Source: an uncultured Pelagibacteraceae bacterium
Lineage (GTDB): Bacteria > Pseudomonadota > Alphaproteobacteria > Pelagibacterales > Pelagibacteraceae
Assembly: GCA_902582155.1 (NCBI GenBank)
Contig: CACHRI010000002.1
Location: 62,001-126,000 of the forward strand
Length of the DNA stretch: 64,000 nt
Direction: 5' to 3'
Below, piece by piece: positions 18,267-28,300 of this stretch. Each line of letters starts with the position of its first letter. Position 1 is the stretch's first letter. The translations under genes were made by a program, and so were the position numbers. The notes beneath the pieces were generated by a model. That model was not told the DNA's origin and searched no databases. It saw only the letters and a list, made by a program, of their open reading frames with translations.

Positions 18267-18313
18267 TTAAGGTCTTTGATTTATCTTATAAATTATAAAA
18301 GAATCAAAAATTT

Positions 18314-19381
18314 ATGAGTGACCTGAATAACATTTTAAGTAGTTTTGAAAATAAGTTCTCATTAGTTAAGAATAAAGATGAACTGCAAAATTTAAAATCT
18401 GAATTTTTTGGAAAAAACGGATCTATTTCTCTTCAGTTTAAAAAAATGGGTTCACTTAATCCTGAAGAAAAAAAAAATATTGCTAAAAAATTAAATGAAA
18501 TTAAAAACCAGTTAACTTCTAAAATAGAAAAAAAATTTAAAGATTTTGAAAATCTTGAGATAAGTCAAAAACTTAAAGATGAAAAGGTAGATATTACTTT
18601 ACCAATTAGATCTACTCAACATGGTAAAATTCATCCAGTCTCCCAAGTAATTGACGAAATATCTTCCATTTTTTCTGAGGTAGGCTTTTCAGTTGCTGAG
18701 GGCCCAGATGTAGAATCAGAACATAACAATTTTTCAGCTTTAAACACCCCCGAAGACCATCCCGCAAGAGATATGCATGATACTTTTTATCTTGATAAAG
18801 ATAAAAAAACACTTTTAAGAACACACACTTCTCCAGTTCAAATAAGAACTATGCTTAATGGGAAGCCACCATTTAAAATTATTGTTCCTGGCAGGACTTA
18901 CAGATGCGATAGCGACCAAACCCACGCGCCAATGTTTCATCAATTAGAGGGCTTACATATAGATAAAAATATAACTATGGGACATCTTAAAGGATGTTTG
19001 AATTATTTTATAAAAGAGTTTTTTGAGGTAAAGAAAATTAAAATGAGATTTAGACCTAGTCATTTCCCGTTCACAGAGCCATCCGCAGAGGTAGATATTG
19101 GTTATAAAATTGAGGACGGTAAAATTGTAATTGGCGAAGGTGATAAATGGTTAGAGATTTTAGGTTGTGGAATGGTTCATCCTAATGTTTTAAAAAATAC
19201 TAAAGTTGACCCTAAAAAGTTTCAAGGCTTTGCTTTTGGAATGGGCATTGATCGACTTGCAATGCTTAAATATGGAATAAATGACTTAAGAGCATTTTTT
19301 GAAACTGATTACAGATGGCTAAATCATTTTGGCTTTGATCCATTAGATGTTCCAACTAATTATAGAGGATTAAGTAGATGA
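18314..19381 (+). CDS. pheS: Phenylalanyl-tRNA synthetase alpha subunit
   Basis: Catalytic subunit of the alpha2-beta2 enzyme. 355 residues: an N-terminal coiled coil that binds tRNA (about 1-90), then the class II core with [29 protein letters not shown] (motif 2) and [15 protein letters not shown] (motif 3). The stop overlaps pheT by four bases (ATGA). Its tRNA substrate, tRNA-Phe, is encoded at 57131-57205 and has an unusual core. Confidence 0.97.
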   Translation: MSDLNNILSSFENKFSLVKNKDELQNLKSEFFGKNGSISLQFKKMGSLNPEEKKNIAKKLNEIKNQLTSKIEKKFKDFENLEISQKLKDEKVDITLPIRSTQHGKIHPVSQVIDEISSIFSEVGFSVAEGPDVESEHNNFSALNTPEDHPARDMHDTFYLDKDKKTLLRTHTSPVQIRTMLNGKPPFKIIVPGRTYRCDSDQTHAPMFHQLEGLHIDKNITMGHLKGCLNYFIKEFFEVKKIKMRFRPSHFPFTEPSAEVDIGYKIEDGKIVIGEGDKWLEILGCGMVHPNVLKNTKVDPKKFQGFAFGMGIDRLAMLKYGINDLRAFFETDYRWLNHFGFDPLDVPTNYRGLSR

Positions 19382-21777
19382 TTTTAACATTATCTTGGTT
19401 AAAAAATCATTTAAATACTAAAGCCGGTATAAATGAGATAATAGAAAAATTAACAAATATAGGTTTAGAGGTTGAAAGTCTTAAAGAAGGAACTAATAAT
19501 TTATCAGAATTTAAAATTGCAAAAATATTAAAAACTGAAAAACATCCTAATGCAGATAAGCTAAAACTTTGTGATGTGAACACCGGGGGATCTTCTGTTG
19601 TTAAAGTTGTCTGTGGAGCAGATAATGCAAGAGATGGTCTAGTCACAGTTTATGCTCCACCTGGAGCCATAATACCTAAATCACAAATTAAATTAAAAAT
19701 AGCTAAGATTAGAGGAGTAGAGTCGCAAGGTATGCTTTGTTCTGAAAGTGAACTTAATTTATCAGAGGAAAGCGCTGGGATTATAGAGCTTAAAAATATG
19801 TCTAACAAAATAGGCAAAAGTTTTTTTAAAAGTTCAAGTGAAAAAGTTATTGATTTATCAATAACTCCCAACCGCCCAGATTGTTTAGGTGTGAGAGGAA
19901 TAGCTCGAGATTTATCTGCTGCAGGATTAGGAAAACTATTAGATATAAAAAAAAATAAGATTATACAAAAAAAAAATCACAATATAAAAATTTCAATAAC
20001 TAAAGAGAAGAACCAAGGTTGCTTAGCATTTGGTAGCTGTTTGATTAAAGGAATAAAAAATAAAGAGAGCCCTAAATGGTTGAAAGATAAAATTCATTCC
20101 TTGGGTCTTAAACCAATTTCAGCGGTAGTAGATATTACTAATTACGTCATGTTTGATTTAAATAGGCCTTTACACGCTTATGATGCCGACAAGATTGACA
20201 AAGAAATTATTGTTAGGAACTCAAGAAAAGGTGAAAGTTTTACAGCTCTTGATGAAAAAAAATACACTCTGCAAAAAGATATGTGTGTTATAGCCGATAA
20301 AAGTGGAGTTCTAGGCTTAGGAGGTATCATTGGTGGAACAAGATCTGGAACAGAGATAGAGACAAAAAATATTTTGTTAGAATCTGCTTATTTTCTCCCG
20401 GCATCAATAAGAAAAACTTCAAAACAGCTAGGTCTCGAAACTGATGCTAAATATAGATTTGAAAGAGGAATAGACCCTAATTCAATGATTGATGGTTTGC
20501 AAACTGCTACAGATTTAATTTTAAAAATTTGTGGAGGTGAGGCAAGTAAGTTTTATATTTCAGGAAAAAAAGAATACAAAAATAAATCAATTGAACTTGA
20601 AATAGGTAAATTTAAAAAAACAATAGGATTTTCGATAACAGAGAGTGAAATAAAAAAAATATTAAATTCTCTTGGATTTTTTACAAAATCTAGGAAAAAA
20701 AATCTTCAAGTTCTCATCCCAACATGGAGACCAGATATTAACCAAGAAATAGATTTGATAGAAGAGCTTATTAGGATAAAAGGATTTGACAAAATAAATC
20801 TAGTTGAACCTGAAAAGGTAAGAGTTAAAGAGACACTTAATTTTCAACAAAAACTATTTCACCTGGGACAACGATCTGTTTCTAGTAAAGGTTATTATGA
20901 AGCAGTTACTTGGTCATTTACAGATCAAAAGATTGACGATTTGACAAACGACAGCAATAGTCCGATTTTTATAATTAATCCAATTTCTAATGAATTAAAC
21001 GTATTAAGAAGGTCAATATTTTCAAATTTACTTTATTATTTAAAAAAAAACCACGATAGAGGATTTCAAGATATTGCTTTATTTGAAATAGGACCAGTTT
21101 TTTACGGAAAAAAACCTGGAGAGCAGCAAACTATAATAGGAGCAGTTAAATCTGGACAAGTAAATAAAAAAAGTTGGTCAGAAAAAACTAGAAATGTTGA
21201 TATTTTTGACATGAAAACAGATGTAATAAAAACTTTAATTGAATTGGGAATTAATCAAGATCATTTAATAGTGAGTGATAAATCAAAAAACTGCTACCAT
21301 CCTGGCAGATCAGGTTCGGTAAACTTTAAAACAAGTAATGGAGTATTACTAGCTCAATTTGGAGAAATTCATCCATCAATCATTTCAAATTTAGATTACA
21401 AAGAAAAAAATATTTATGGATTTGAAATCTTTTTAGACAATATTCCAAAACCAAATAAAAAGATGAGAGTCTTAAAAGAAAACTTTAAGTTCTCTGACTA
21501 TCAAATTTCTGAGAGAGATTTCGCTTTTGTGATTGATAAACATTATCAAGTGGGCAGATTAGATAAAATTATCAAAGATCTGGACAGAAATATAAGATCA
21601 GTAAATATTTTTGATGTCTTTGAAGGCGGAAATCTACCACCCAATAAAAAATCCATAGCAATTAATGTTTCATTACAGGCAGATGATAAAACTCTTTCAG
21701 ATAATGATCTAAATCAAATAAGTGAGAAAATTATTAAAGAAATAGAGGATAAAACTGGCGGGAATATTAGATCATAA
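19378..21777 (+). CDS. pheT: Phenylalanyl-tRNA synthetase beta subunit
   Basis: 799 residues. N-terminal EMAP-like tRNA-binding domain with [16 protein letters not shown] and [10 protein letters not shown], the B3/B4 editing domain around residues 200-370, B5 domains, and a C-terminal FDX-ACB anticodon-binding domain starting near [16 protein letters not shown]. Binds tRNA-Phe and hydrolyses Tyr-tRNA-Phe. Coupled at both ends: ATGA with pheS and TAATG with lepA. Confidence 0.97.
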   Translation: MILTLSWLKNHLNTKAGINEIIEKLTNIGLEVESLKEGTNNLSEFKIAKILKTEKHPNADKLKLCDVNTGGSSVVKVVCGADNARDGLVTVYAPPGAIIPKSQIKLKIAKIRGVESQGMLCSESELNLSEESAGIIELKNMSNKIGKSFFKSSSEKVIDLSITPNRPDCLGVRGIARDLSAAGLGKLLDIKKNKIIQKKNHNIKISITKEKNQGCLAFGSCLIKGIKNKESPKWLKDKIHSLGLKPISAVVDITNYVMFDLNRPLHAYDADKIDKEIIVRNSRKGESFTALDEKKYTLQKDMCVIADKSGVLGLGGIIGGTRSGTEIETKNILLESAYFLPASIRKTSKQLGLETDAKYRFERGIDPNSMIDGLQTATDLILKICGGEASKFYISGKKEYKNKSIELEIGKFKKTIGFSITESEIKKILNSLGFFTKSRKKNLQVLIPTWRPDINQEIDLIEELIRIKGFDKINLVEPEKVRVKETLNFQQKLFHLGQRSVSSKGYYEAVTWSFTDQKIDDLTNDSNSPIFIINPISNELNVLRRSIFSNLLYYLKKNHDRGFQDIALFEIGPVFYGKKPGEQQTIIGAVKSGQVNKKSWSEKTRNVDIFDMKTDVIKTLIELGINQDHLIVSDKSKNCYHPGRSGSVNFKTSNGVLLAQFGEIHPSIISNLDYKEKNIYGFEIFLDNIPKPNKKMRVLKENFKFSDYQISERDFAFVIDKHYQVGRLDKIIKDLDRNIRSVNIFDVFEGGNLPPNKKSIAINVSLQADDKTLSDNDLNQISEKIIKEIEDKTGGNIRS

Positions 21778-23585
21778 TGTCTGAAATAGAAAGAATTCGT
21801 AATTTTTCAATAATTGCGCATATTGATCACGGAAAATCAACAATAGCGGACAGAATAATTCATAAGTGTGGCGGTCTGACAGATCGTGAAATGAAACAAC
21901 AAGTCCTTGACTCAATGGATATTGAAAGAGAGAGAGGTATCACAATTAAAGCACAAACTGTAAAATTAAATTACAAAGCAAAAGATGGCAAAGATTATAT
22001 TTTGAATATAATTGATACTCCTGGGCATGTTGATTTTGGATATGAAGTAAGCCGATCGTTATCTGCCTGTGAGGGTTCCTTATTAATTGTTGATAGCACA
22101 CAAGGAGTTGAAGCTCAAACTTTGGCAAATGTTTACCAAGCTATGGAAATTGAACACGAGGTAATTCCAATACTTAATAAAATTGATCTACCAGCATCTG
22201 ATATAGAAAAAACAAAAAAAGAAATAGAGGATGTAGTAGGAATAGAAACAAACAATGCTATTTCTTGCTCAGGTAAGACTGGTGAAGGAATTGACGATAT
22301 TTTAGAGGCAATAATAAATAAACTTCCTTCTCCAAAAGGGCAGCAAAAAGATAAGCTAAAATCATTATTGGTTGACAGTTGGTATGATAGTTATTTGGGT
22401 GTTGTAATTTTGGTAAGAGTTATAAATGGAAAAATTACAAAAAATATGAAAATAAAATTAATGTCTAATGGCCAGGAGTATATTGTTGAGAAGGTTGGTG
22501 TTTTTACACCAAAACCTATAGACATGAACGAACTTAATTCAGGAGAAATAGGATTTATTATCACAGGTATAAAATCACTATCAGAAACTAAAGTGGGTGA
22601 TACTATTTGTGATGCTTCAAATCCAATTAAGACACCTTTACCAGGATTTAAACCTAGCAAACCAGTTGTATTTTGTGGTTTATTCCCAGTAGATAGTTCA
22701 GAGTACCAAAAACTAAAAGACGGACTAGCAAAACTAAAACTTAATGATGCGAGCTTCTCTTATGAACCAGAGTCATCTAGTGCACTTGGCCTTGGTTTTA
22801 GATGTGGATTTTTAGGCTTGCTTCATCTTGAAATTATTACTGAAAGATTAGAAAGAGAATTTGATGTTAATCTCATCACCACAACACCTGGAGTAATTTA
22901 CAAAGTACATAAAAATAATGGTGAGGTAATAGATTTACAAAATCCAACTAATATGCCTGACCCCTCTCAAATTTTAAAAATTGAAGAGCCCTGGATAAAA
23001 TCTACAGTTATTACCCCAGATGAATACTTAGGTTCTATAATTAAAATATGCCAAGATAAAAGAGGCATTCAAACTAATCTAAGTTATTCGGGAAATAGAG
23101 CAGTTTTAACTTATGATCTTCCACTTAATGAAGTTGTTTTTGACTTTAACGACAGACTCAAATCTGTCTCAAGTGGTTACGCAAGTTTTGACTATGAGAT
23201 TTCAGGATATAGAGAAGGCAAGCTGGTTAAACTTGGAATTCTCGTGAATACTGAACCTGTAGATGCTTTAGCAATGATTATACATAAAGACTTTGCACAA
23301 AAAACTGGAAGACAGGTTTGTGAAAAGCTTAAAGATCTTATTCCTAGGCACAATTTTATGATCCCAGTACAAGCAGCTATTGGAAGCAAGATAGTTGCAA
23401 GAGAGTCGATTAAAGGTTTTAAAAAAGACGTACTGACAAAAATTCATGGCGGGGGTGCAACTGACAGAAAAAGGAAACTTTTAGAAAAACAAAAAAAAGG
23501 TAAAGCAAGAGCAAAACAATTCGGAAAAGTTGAAATACCCCAAGAAGCTTTTATTGGAGTTTTAAAGATAAATAAAAACGAGTAG
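21777..23585 (+). CDS. lepA: Elongation factor 4 (LepA)
   Basis: Ribosome-associated GTPase of 602 residues. The G domain carries AHIDHGKST (P-loop), [12 protein letters not shown] (G3) and NKIDLP (G4). Then come an EF-G-like domain II, the [13 protein letters not shown] segment, and the LepA-specific C-terminal domain ending with [19 protein letters not shown]. Domain IV is absent, as expected. Last core gene of the block that starts at thrS; five bases separate it from the acyltransferase. Confidence 0.97.
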   Translation: MSEIERIRNFSIIAHIDHGKSTIADRIIHKCGGLTDREMKQQVLDSMDIERERGITIKAQTVKLNYKAKDGKDYILNIIDTPGHVDFGYEVSRSLSACEGSLLIVDSTQGVEAQTLANVYQAMEIEHEVIPILNKIDLPASDIEKTKKEIEDVVGIETNNAISCSGKTGEGIDDILEAIINKLPSPKGQQKDKLKSLLVDSWYDSYLGVVILVRVINGKITKNMKIKLMSNGQEYIVEKVGVFTPKPIDMNELNSGEIGFIITGIKSLSETKVGDTICDASNPIKTPLPGFKPSKPVVFCGLFPVDSSEYQKLKDGLAKLKLNDASFSYEPESSSALGLGFRCGFLGLLHLEIITERLEREFDVNLITTTPGVIYKVHKNNGEVIDLQNPTNMPDPSQILKIEEPWIKSTVITPDEYLGSIIKICQDKRGIQTNLSYSGNRAVLTYDLPLNEVVFDFNDRLKSVSSGYASFDYEISGYREGKLVKLGILVNTEPVDALAMIIHKDFAQKTGRQVCEKLKDLIPRHNFMIPVQAAIGSKIVARESIKGFKKDVLTKIHGGGATDRKRKLLEKQKKGKARAKQFGKVEIPQEAFIGVLKINKNE

Positions 23586-23590
23586 TTAGA

Positions 23591-25648
23591 ATGATATTTA
23601 AGTACAGGCCTGAAATAGATGGATTAAGAGCTATAGCTGTATTTTCAGTAATATTATTTCATGCTGGTATAAATTTGTTTAAAGGAGGGTTCGTTGGAGT
23701 TGATGTTTTTTTTGTAATAAGTGGTTACCTTATTACTTCAATCATTTTAACAAATCTTGACAATAAAGATTTCTCCACAATGTATTTTTATGAAAGAAGG
23801 GCAAGGAGAATATTACCAACTTTAATAATAACTATTTTTTTTAGTCTTATAATATCCTTTTTCCTTTTTAGTTCTAAAGACCTAATTTTTTTTTCTAAAA
23901 GTGTAATATCATCTCTTACCTTCTGGTCTAATCTTCAATTTCATAATGAAGCAGATTATTTCGCAAAAACAAGTGAGTTTAAACCTCTTTTACATACCTG
24001 GAGTTTATCAATAGAGGAACAATTTTATATTATTTTTCCTTTGATAGTATTATTTTTTATTTCCATCAAAAAAAAATTTCTTAACAAGTTTATAATAACT
24101 GTTTTTTTTATGAGTCTTTTATTTTCTCAATGGTCAGGAAATCTCTCAAAAAACTATCCTTTTATTGATAATGAATTAAATTTTTTTTCACAATCAGCTT
24201 ACTCATCTTTTTTTATGCCATTCGGTAGAATATGGGAAATATCTTTAGGAGCTATTTGCGCTATAATACTAAAAAAAAATTTAGTTAAAGATAGTAAGAT
24301 TTCAAATTTTTTGTCTCTCACTGGATTTATTTTAATTTGTTTTTCAGTATTTTTTATCTCAGAAAATTATCCATTTCCAAGTTTTTATACTTTAATCCCT
24401 ACCATCGGAACAGCTTTAGTTATCTTGTTTAGTTTTAAAAAAACTTTTATAACAAAAATTTTAAGTTTTAAATACTTTGTGTATTTAGGATTATTATCGT
24501 ACAGCTTGTACTTATTTCATTACCCAATTTTTACCTTTTTGAAATATCTTAACATAGAAGTAAATTCTATATTGTTGATACCTTTGTTAACAAGCATAAT
24601 ACTAATTTCTTTTCTTAACTGGAATTTTATAGAAAAACCAATGAGAAAAAAAAATGTAAAGATTAAAAAGTTTTTAATTTTAATTGGAACATCATATCTA
24701 CTTCTTATATTTATTTCATTTTATTTTATTAATTTTAAAATTAAGGGAAAAAACTATATCGAGGATCTGCCAGTTAAAATACAAAATTCTCTTGATGTTT
24801 TACCCAAAGAAGTAACTAGGTGTACTGGTGTAGAACTTAAAAAAGAAAATTTTTTGAAAAATGATTTATGTTTTATAGGTAACAAAAATAATAAAAAAAT
24901 TGATTTTGTAATATACGGCGATAGCCACATATTAGCTTATTATAATATCTTTAATAATTATTTAGCAAAAGTAAATAAAAAAGGATTATTCATTGGATAT
25001 CCCGGATGTCCACCTATCCCTAATATTTATACTATTAGATCAGATGAAAGTAGAAAAAATTGTAGAAAATTAAATGATAAGATACTCCAGCTTGTAGAAA
25101 ATAAAAATATTTCTAATTTAATACATATTGCACGATGGTCTTACTACACAGGAGAGGAGCTACCTAATGGAGAATTTAATCCAATAAATAATATTATAAA
25201 TTTCAATACCGATACTGAAGAGTCAAAAAAAGTTTTTGAAAAATCAGTTGAAAAGAGTTTGGAAAAATTTGGAAAAATGAACTTAAATCTTTATATACTT
25301 GAGCAACCGCCATTTCAAAATTTTTCCCCATCAGATGTTTATTTGCGATCTTATAATAAGGATAAAAAAATTTTTTTAGATAAAATAAACTATTATTCTA
25401 TTAAATATTCAAAATATATTTTTAATCAATTATTTAGCAATAGTGTTTTACAAATTAATTCAGAAAAATATAAAAATATTTATTTCATAAAAATAAGTGA
25501 TATTTTTTGTAATAATAAAAAACAAATATGTAAAATAGGAAATTCAAAACAATCTTTTTATAGAGATAAAAATCACCTCAATGAATATGGAGCAGAAGTT
25601 GTTAAAAAAAGAATTATCAATAAAATAGAAACATTATCAAATGATTAA
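23591..25648 (+). CDS. O-acyltransferase (acyltransferase-3 plus SGNH domain)
   Basis: 685 residues of the OafA type. The N-terminal half is a multi-span acyltransferase-3 domain, starting YRPEIDGLRAIAV with the conserved Arg and FHAG, then VGVDVFFVISGYLI and YERRARRILP, with about ten membrane segments up to residue 375. The C-terminal half is a periplasmic SGNH hydrolase-like domain with YGDSHILAYY and DKNHLNEYGAEVV (Ser and Asp-x-x-His). These proteins usually O-acetylate O-antigen or other envelope glycans. First of three surface-glycan genes between lepA and tRNA-Ser; overlaps the next by eight bases. Confidence 0.9.
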   Translation: MIFKYRPEIDGLRAIAVFSVILFHAGINLFKGGFVGVDVFFVISGYLITSIILTNLDNKDFSTMYFYERRARRILPTLIITIFFSLIISFFLFSSKDLIFFSKSVISSLTFWSNLQFHNEADYFAKTSEFKPLLHTWSLSIEEQFYIIFPLIVLFFISIKKKFLNKFIITVFFMSLLFSQWSGNLSKNYPFIDNELNFFSQSAYSSFFMPFGRIWEISLGAICAIILKKNLVKDSKISNFLSLTGFILICFSVFFISENYPFPSFYTLIPTIGTALVILFSFKKTFITKILSFKYFVYLGLLSYSLYLFHYPIFTFLKYLNIEVNSILLIPLLTSIILISFLNWNFIEKPMRKKNVKIKKFLILIGTSYLLLIFISFYFINFKIKGKNYIEDLPVKIQNSLDVLPKEVTRCTGVELKKENFLKNDLCFIGNKNNKKIDFVIYGDSHILAYYNIFNNYLAKVNKKGLFIGYPGCPPIPNIYTIRSDESRKNCRKLNDKILQLVENKNISNLIHIARWSYYTGEELPNGEFNPINNIINFNTDTEESKKVFEKSVEKSLEKFGKMNLNLYILEQPPFQNFSPSDVYLRSYNKDKKIFLDKINYYSIKYSKYIFNQLFSNSVLQINSEKYKNIYFIKISDIFCNNKKQICKIGNSKQSFYRDKNHLNEYGAEVVKKRIINKIETLSND

Positions 25649-26660
25649 AAAAAAACTTATCATCATTACTAATGAGAAGATTTTTCAAGAAGGGGAAAAA
25701 AGTTTTTGTAACAATATCGATATCAAGACAACATCAGAGAATTTAAACAAAAATTTTGAAGTTTTACTATTTGGAAGAAAATCTTTAAAAAAAACTAATC
25801 ACAAAATTGATATAAATTCAATTATAGTCTGCTCAGGTCTCATTGGTTTATTTAAAAATATTAAACAATTAATTAGTGAAAGAGAAACAAAATTTTTGAT
25901 TATTTCACTAACTCCCTTTACTTTTTTTGTGAACTTATTTTTAAAAGTTTTTGGTAAAAAAACATTTCTTTATTTACGAAGTGATGGGTTTATAGAGTAT
26001 AAGAAAATACTAGGATTAACTGGATCGATTGTTTACAGATTTATGTTTTTGATTACATCAAAAATCTCAAAGTTGATTAGTGTTAATAATTTTTTATTAA
26101 GAGGCAATAAGGGTTTCACTGTTATACCATCTCAATTAAATGATGAATGGATGGAAAATAGGTCTGTTCCCAATTTGGACAAAAATGACTTACTTTATGT
26201 TGGAAGATTAAGAGTTGAAAAGGGAATATTTTCTTTAATAAATATTATTAAAGATAAAAATGAAGTACGATTAACTATTGTAGGTAACGATAATAAATTA
26301 AAAGGATTTTCGGAAAATAATATTAAAATTTTTGATATAGAGACAAACCAAACAAAATTGATAAAACATTATGATGAAAATAACATTTTTATTTTACCAT
26401 CATTTACAGAAGGAAGCCCAATGGTAATGATTGAAGCTTTAGCTAGATTAAGACCTGTTATAATATTTGAGGAAATTAAGCACATAGTTGGGACATATAA
26501 AGGAGTCTTTGTATCAAAGAGAGAATATTCAAGTTTAATTAAACAAATAGAATTTATAAAAGAAAATTACAGATTTATTCAAAAAGAAATAGAAACAAAC
26601 GTTTTGCCAAAAAACGATAACTTTATAAAAAGTATTCAAAAAATAATTGATAACGAATAA
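25641..26660 (+). CDS. Glycosyltransferase, GT4-like
   Basis: 339 residues. The C-terminal half has the GT-B sugar-nucleotide domain: LLYVGRLRVEKGIFSLINII and LPSFTEGSPMVMIEALARL, with the expected Glu residues, then RPVIIFEEI. The N-terminal acceptor domain is poorly conserved. It starts inside the end of the acyltransferase gene (8-base overlap), so the two are likely co-translated and act on the same envelope glycan. The acceptor and sugar are unknown. Confidence 0.8.
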   Translation: MIKKKLIIITNEKIFQEGEKSFCNNIDIKTTSENLNKNFEVLLFGRKSLKKTNHKIDINSIIVCSGLIGLFKNIKQLISERETKFLIISLTPFTFFVNLFLKVFGKKTFLYLRSDGFIEYKKILGLTGSIVYRFMFLITSKISKLISVNNFLLRGNKGFTVIPSQLNDEWMENRSVPNLDKNDLLYVGRLRVEKGIFSLINIIKDKNEVRLTIVGNDNKLKGFSENNIKIFDIETNQTKLIKHYDENNIFILPSFTEGSPMVMIEALARLRPVIIFEEIKHIVGTYKGVFVSKREYSSLIKQIEFIKENYRFIQKEIETNVLPKNDNFIKSIQKIIDNE

Positions 26661-26666
26661 AATACA

Positions 26667-27365
26667 ATGAATAATAAAACACTTATTTTTACTGCCACAT
26701 ATAATGAGTCTGAAAATATAAAAAATTTTTTAGGAATAGTGTTGAGCCTAAAAAATACCGATATTTTAATTATTGACGATAATTCACCAGATGGAACGTC
26801 TAAGATAATTGAAAATTTTAAAAAAGAAAATGTAAATTTGAGTCTTTTAGTTAGAAAAGAAAAAGAAGGTTTAGACACTGCACACAAAAAAGCGTTTAAT
26901 TATGCAAAAGAAAAGGGCTATAAATATTTGATTACTATGGATGCCGACTTATCTCATGACCCTTCAAAGGTCCCAATGTTCATTGAAGAGTTAAATTTCA
27001 GTCCTTTTGTAATTGGTTCGAGATACATTCAAGGTGGTCGTAATGAGACAAAGCTATCACGATATTTATTGAGTATAATTGGAAACAAAATAATAAAATT
27101 AGTGTTAGGAATTAACTGTGAAGAATTTACAACATCTTATAGAGGTTTTGATTTATCTAAGTTAACTAACTTTGATATCAATAAAGTGAAATCTAGAGGA
27201 TATAGTTTTTTTATGGAAACAATTTATCAAATAGATAAAGCTGGATACACGATAAAACAAGTGCCAATTATATTTGCAGATAGAAAAAAGGGTGTCTCAA
27301 AAATTCCTAAAATTGAAACTTTAAGAACTTTAAAAAATTTATTTTTATTAAAGTTCTTTTCCTAG
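26667..27365 (+). CDS. Polyprenol-phosphate glycosyltransferase (GT2, DPM1-like)
   Basis: 232 residues of the dolichol-phosphate-mannose-synthase type, without the C-terminal membrane extension. Visible are TATYNESENIKNFL, the nucleotide-binding LIIDDNSPDGTSKII, the metal-binding MDADLSHDPSKVP, FVIGSRYIQGG and a C-terminal FADRKKGVSKI. It would load a sugar onto a polyprenyl phosphate for later transfer in the periplasm. tRNA-Ser begins two bases after its stop, making it the last gene of the glycan cassette. Confidence 0.88.
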   Translation: MNNKTLIFTATYNESENIKNFLGIVLSLKNTDILIIDDNSPDGTSKIIENFKKENVNLSLLVRKEKEGLDTAHKKAFNYAKEKGYKYLITMDADLSHDPSKVPMFIEELNFSPFVIGSRYIQGGRNETKLSRYLLSIIGNKIIKLVLGINCEEFTTSYRGFDLSKLTNFDINKVKSRGYSFFMETIYQIDKAGYTIKQVPIIFADRKKGVSKIPKIETLRTLKNLFLLKFFS

Positions 27366-27367
27366 TA

Positions 27368-27457
27368 GGAGAGGTGGCCGAGTGGTTGAAGGCGCACGCT
27401 TGGAAAGCGTGTAAACGGGAAACCGTTTCGAGGGTTCGAATCCCTCTCTCTCCGCCA
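27368..27457 (+). tRNA. tRNA-Ser (GGA)
   Basis: A 90-base class II tRNA. Acceptor GGAGAGG/TCTCTCC, anticodon stem CACGC/GCGTG around TTGGAAA (anticodon GGA, reads UCC/UCU), a long variable arm (about TAAACGGGAAACCGTTTC), T arm GAGGG-TTCGAAT-CCCTC, discriminator G and encoded CCA. Confidence 0.97.
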
Positions 27458-27522
27458 TTTATTATCCACATACAACTAAAAAGAGACTTAAGATAAAAGC
27501 ACGAATCATTTAAATTATTTTC

Positions 27523-27554
27523 AAGGGCAGCTAAGGGAGACTGAGGCTGCCTTT
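27523..27554 (+). terminator. G/C-rich hairpin between tRNA-Ser and the NlpC/P60 gene
   Basis: GGCAGC (27526-27531) pairs with GCTGCC (27546-27551), extended by AAG/TTT to about nine pairs, with a 14-base loop TAAGGGAGACTGAG. It lies between two convergent transcription units, so it may end both. The T tract after it is poor (TTTGCTATTT), so a structured RNA element is also possible. Nothing else is seen in the 102 bp spacer. Confidence 0.4.
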
Positions 27555-27559
27555 GCTAT

Positions 27560-28300
27560 TTAAGGTCTTTTAATTCCGATCACTTCCAAATTTGCTGTCT
27601 GTTTTATTTTTTTAATGGTTTGATTAATTCCCATAATAACTGTTTTTTTCATGGGTCCGTAAGCATGGATAAGTTTTTTATTTGATAGAGCCACTGCAAC
27701 GTGACCTTTCCAAAAAATAAGATCGTTTTTTTTAATTTTTTGTAATTTAATATTTTTCTTAAAATATTTCACCTGATCTTTTGCATCTCTTGGACAAAAT
27801 TTTTTGTTAAAATTTAAAAAAACCTGTACAAGGGCTGAGCAGTCAATTCCTTTAAAAGATTTGCCGCCCCATTTATATTTTATATTTTTAAAAATATTAA
27901 TCTTATTAAAAAAATTTTTTCCTTTATAAGAAAGTGGCTTAACATCTTTTGAACTAATCCATCCTTTTTCAAATTTAAGAAAATTTGCTTTTTTATCTAA
28001 AACTTTTATTTTCGAGCCGAAAGTTAAATTAATAATTTCATTTCGTTTGTTTGGAAATCTATAAACTTTTGCTTTCAAAATTGCTATTTTATGTGATGGT
28101 TTGAGGTACTGAGAAAAGTTTTTATTCTCTATATAACCTATATAGTTGTCCTCTTTAATTTTTACTTTAAGCCATTTTTTCGTTTTTTTGGTAAGTGAAA
28201 AACTATCTCCATAAATCATTTGCGTGACTATTTCCGACTTTTTAGTAGGATTTTTGTGGAGATTAATTATTGAAAAATTATTTGTTAGGTATTTAGTCAT
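27560..28300 (-). CDS. NlpC/P60 family peptidase with SH3-like domains
   Basis: 246 residues. The N-terminal half looks like two bacterial SH3 repeats (about 1-60 and 65-125, with GDSFSLTKKTKKWLKVKI and FGSKIKVLDKKANFLKFEKG). The C-terminal NlpC/P60 domain has the catalytic Cys in KGIDCSALVQVFL and the His in WKGHVAVALSNKKLIHAYG. These enzymes usually cleave D-glutamyl-diaminopimelate bonds in wall peptides. No signal peptide is seen, so it may act on recycled muropeptides in the cytoplasm. It overlaps the AmpG-like permease gene by eight bases, supporting a peptidoglycan-recycling pair. Confidence 0.85.
   Translation of the reverse strand: MTKYLTNNFSIINLHKNPTKKSEIVTQMIYGDSFSLTKKTKKWLKVKIKEDNYIGYIENKNFSQYLKPSHKIAILKAKVYRFPNKRNEIINLTFGSKIKVLDKKANFLKFEKGWISSKDVKPLSYKGKNFFNKINIFKNIKYKWGGKSFKGIDCSALVQVFLNFNKKFCPRDAKDQVKYFKKNIKLQKIKKNDLIFWKGHVAVALSNKKLIHAYGPMKKTVIMGINQTIKKIKQTANLEVIGIKRP

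Noticed and set aside
18267-18313. Stem-loop TTTGATT/AATCAAA between rplT and pheS as a phe attenuator
   Set aside because: Arms are short and A/T-only, and there is no leader peptide with Phe codons.
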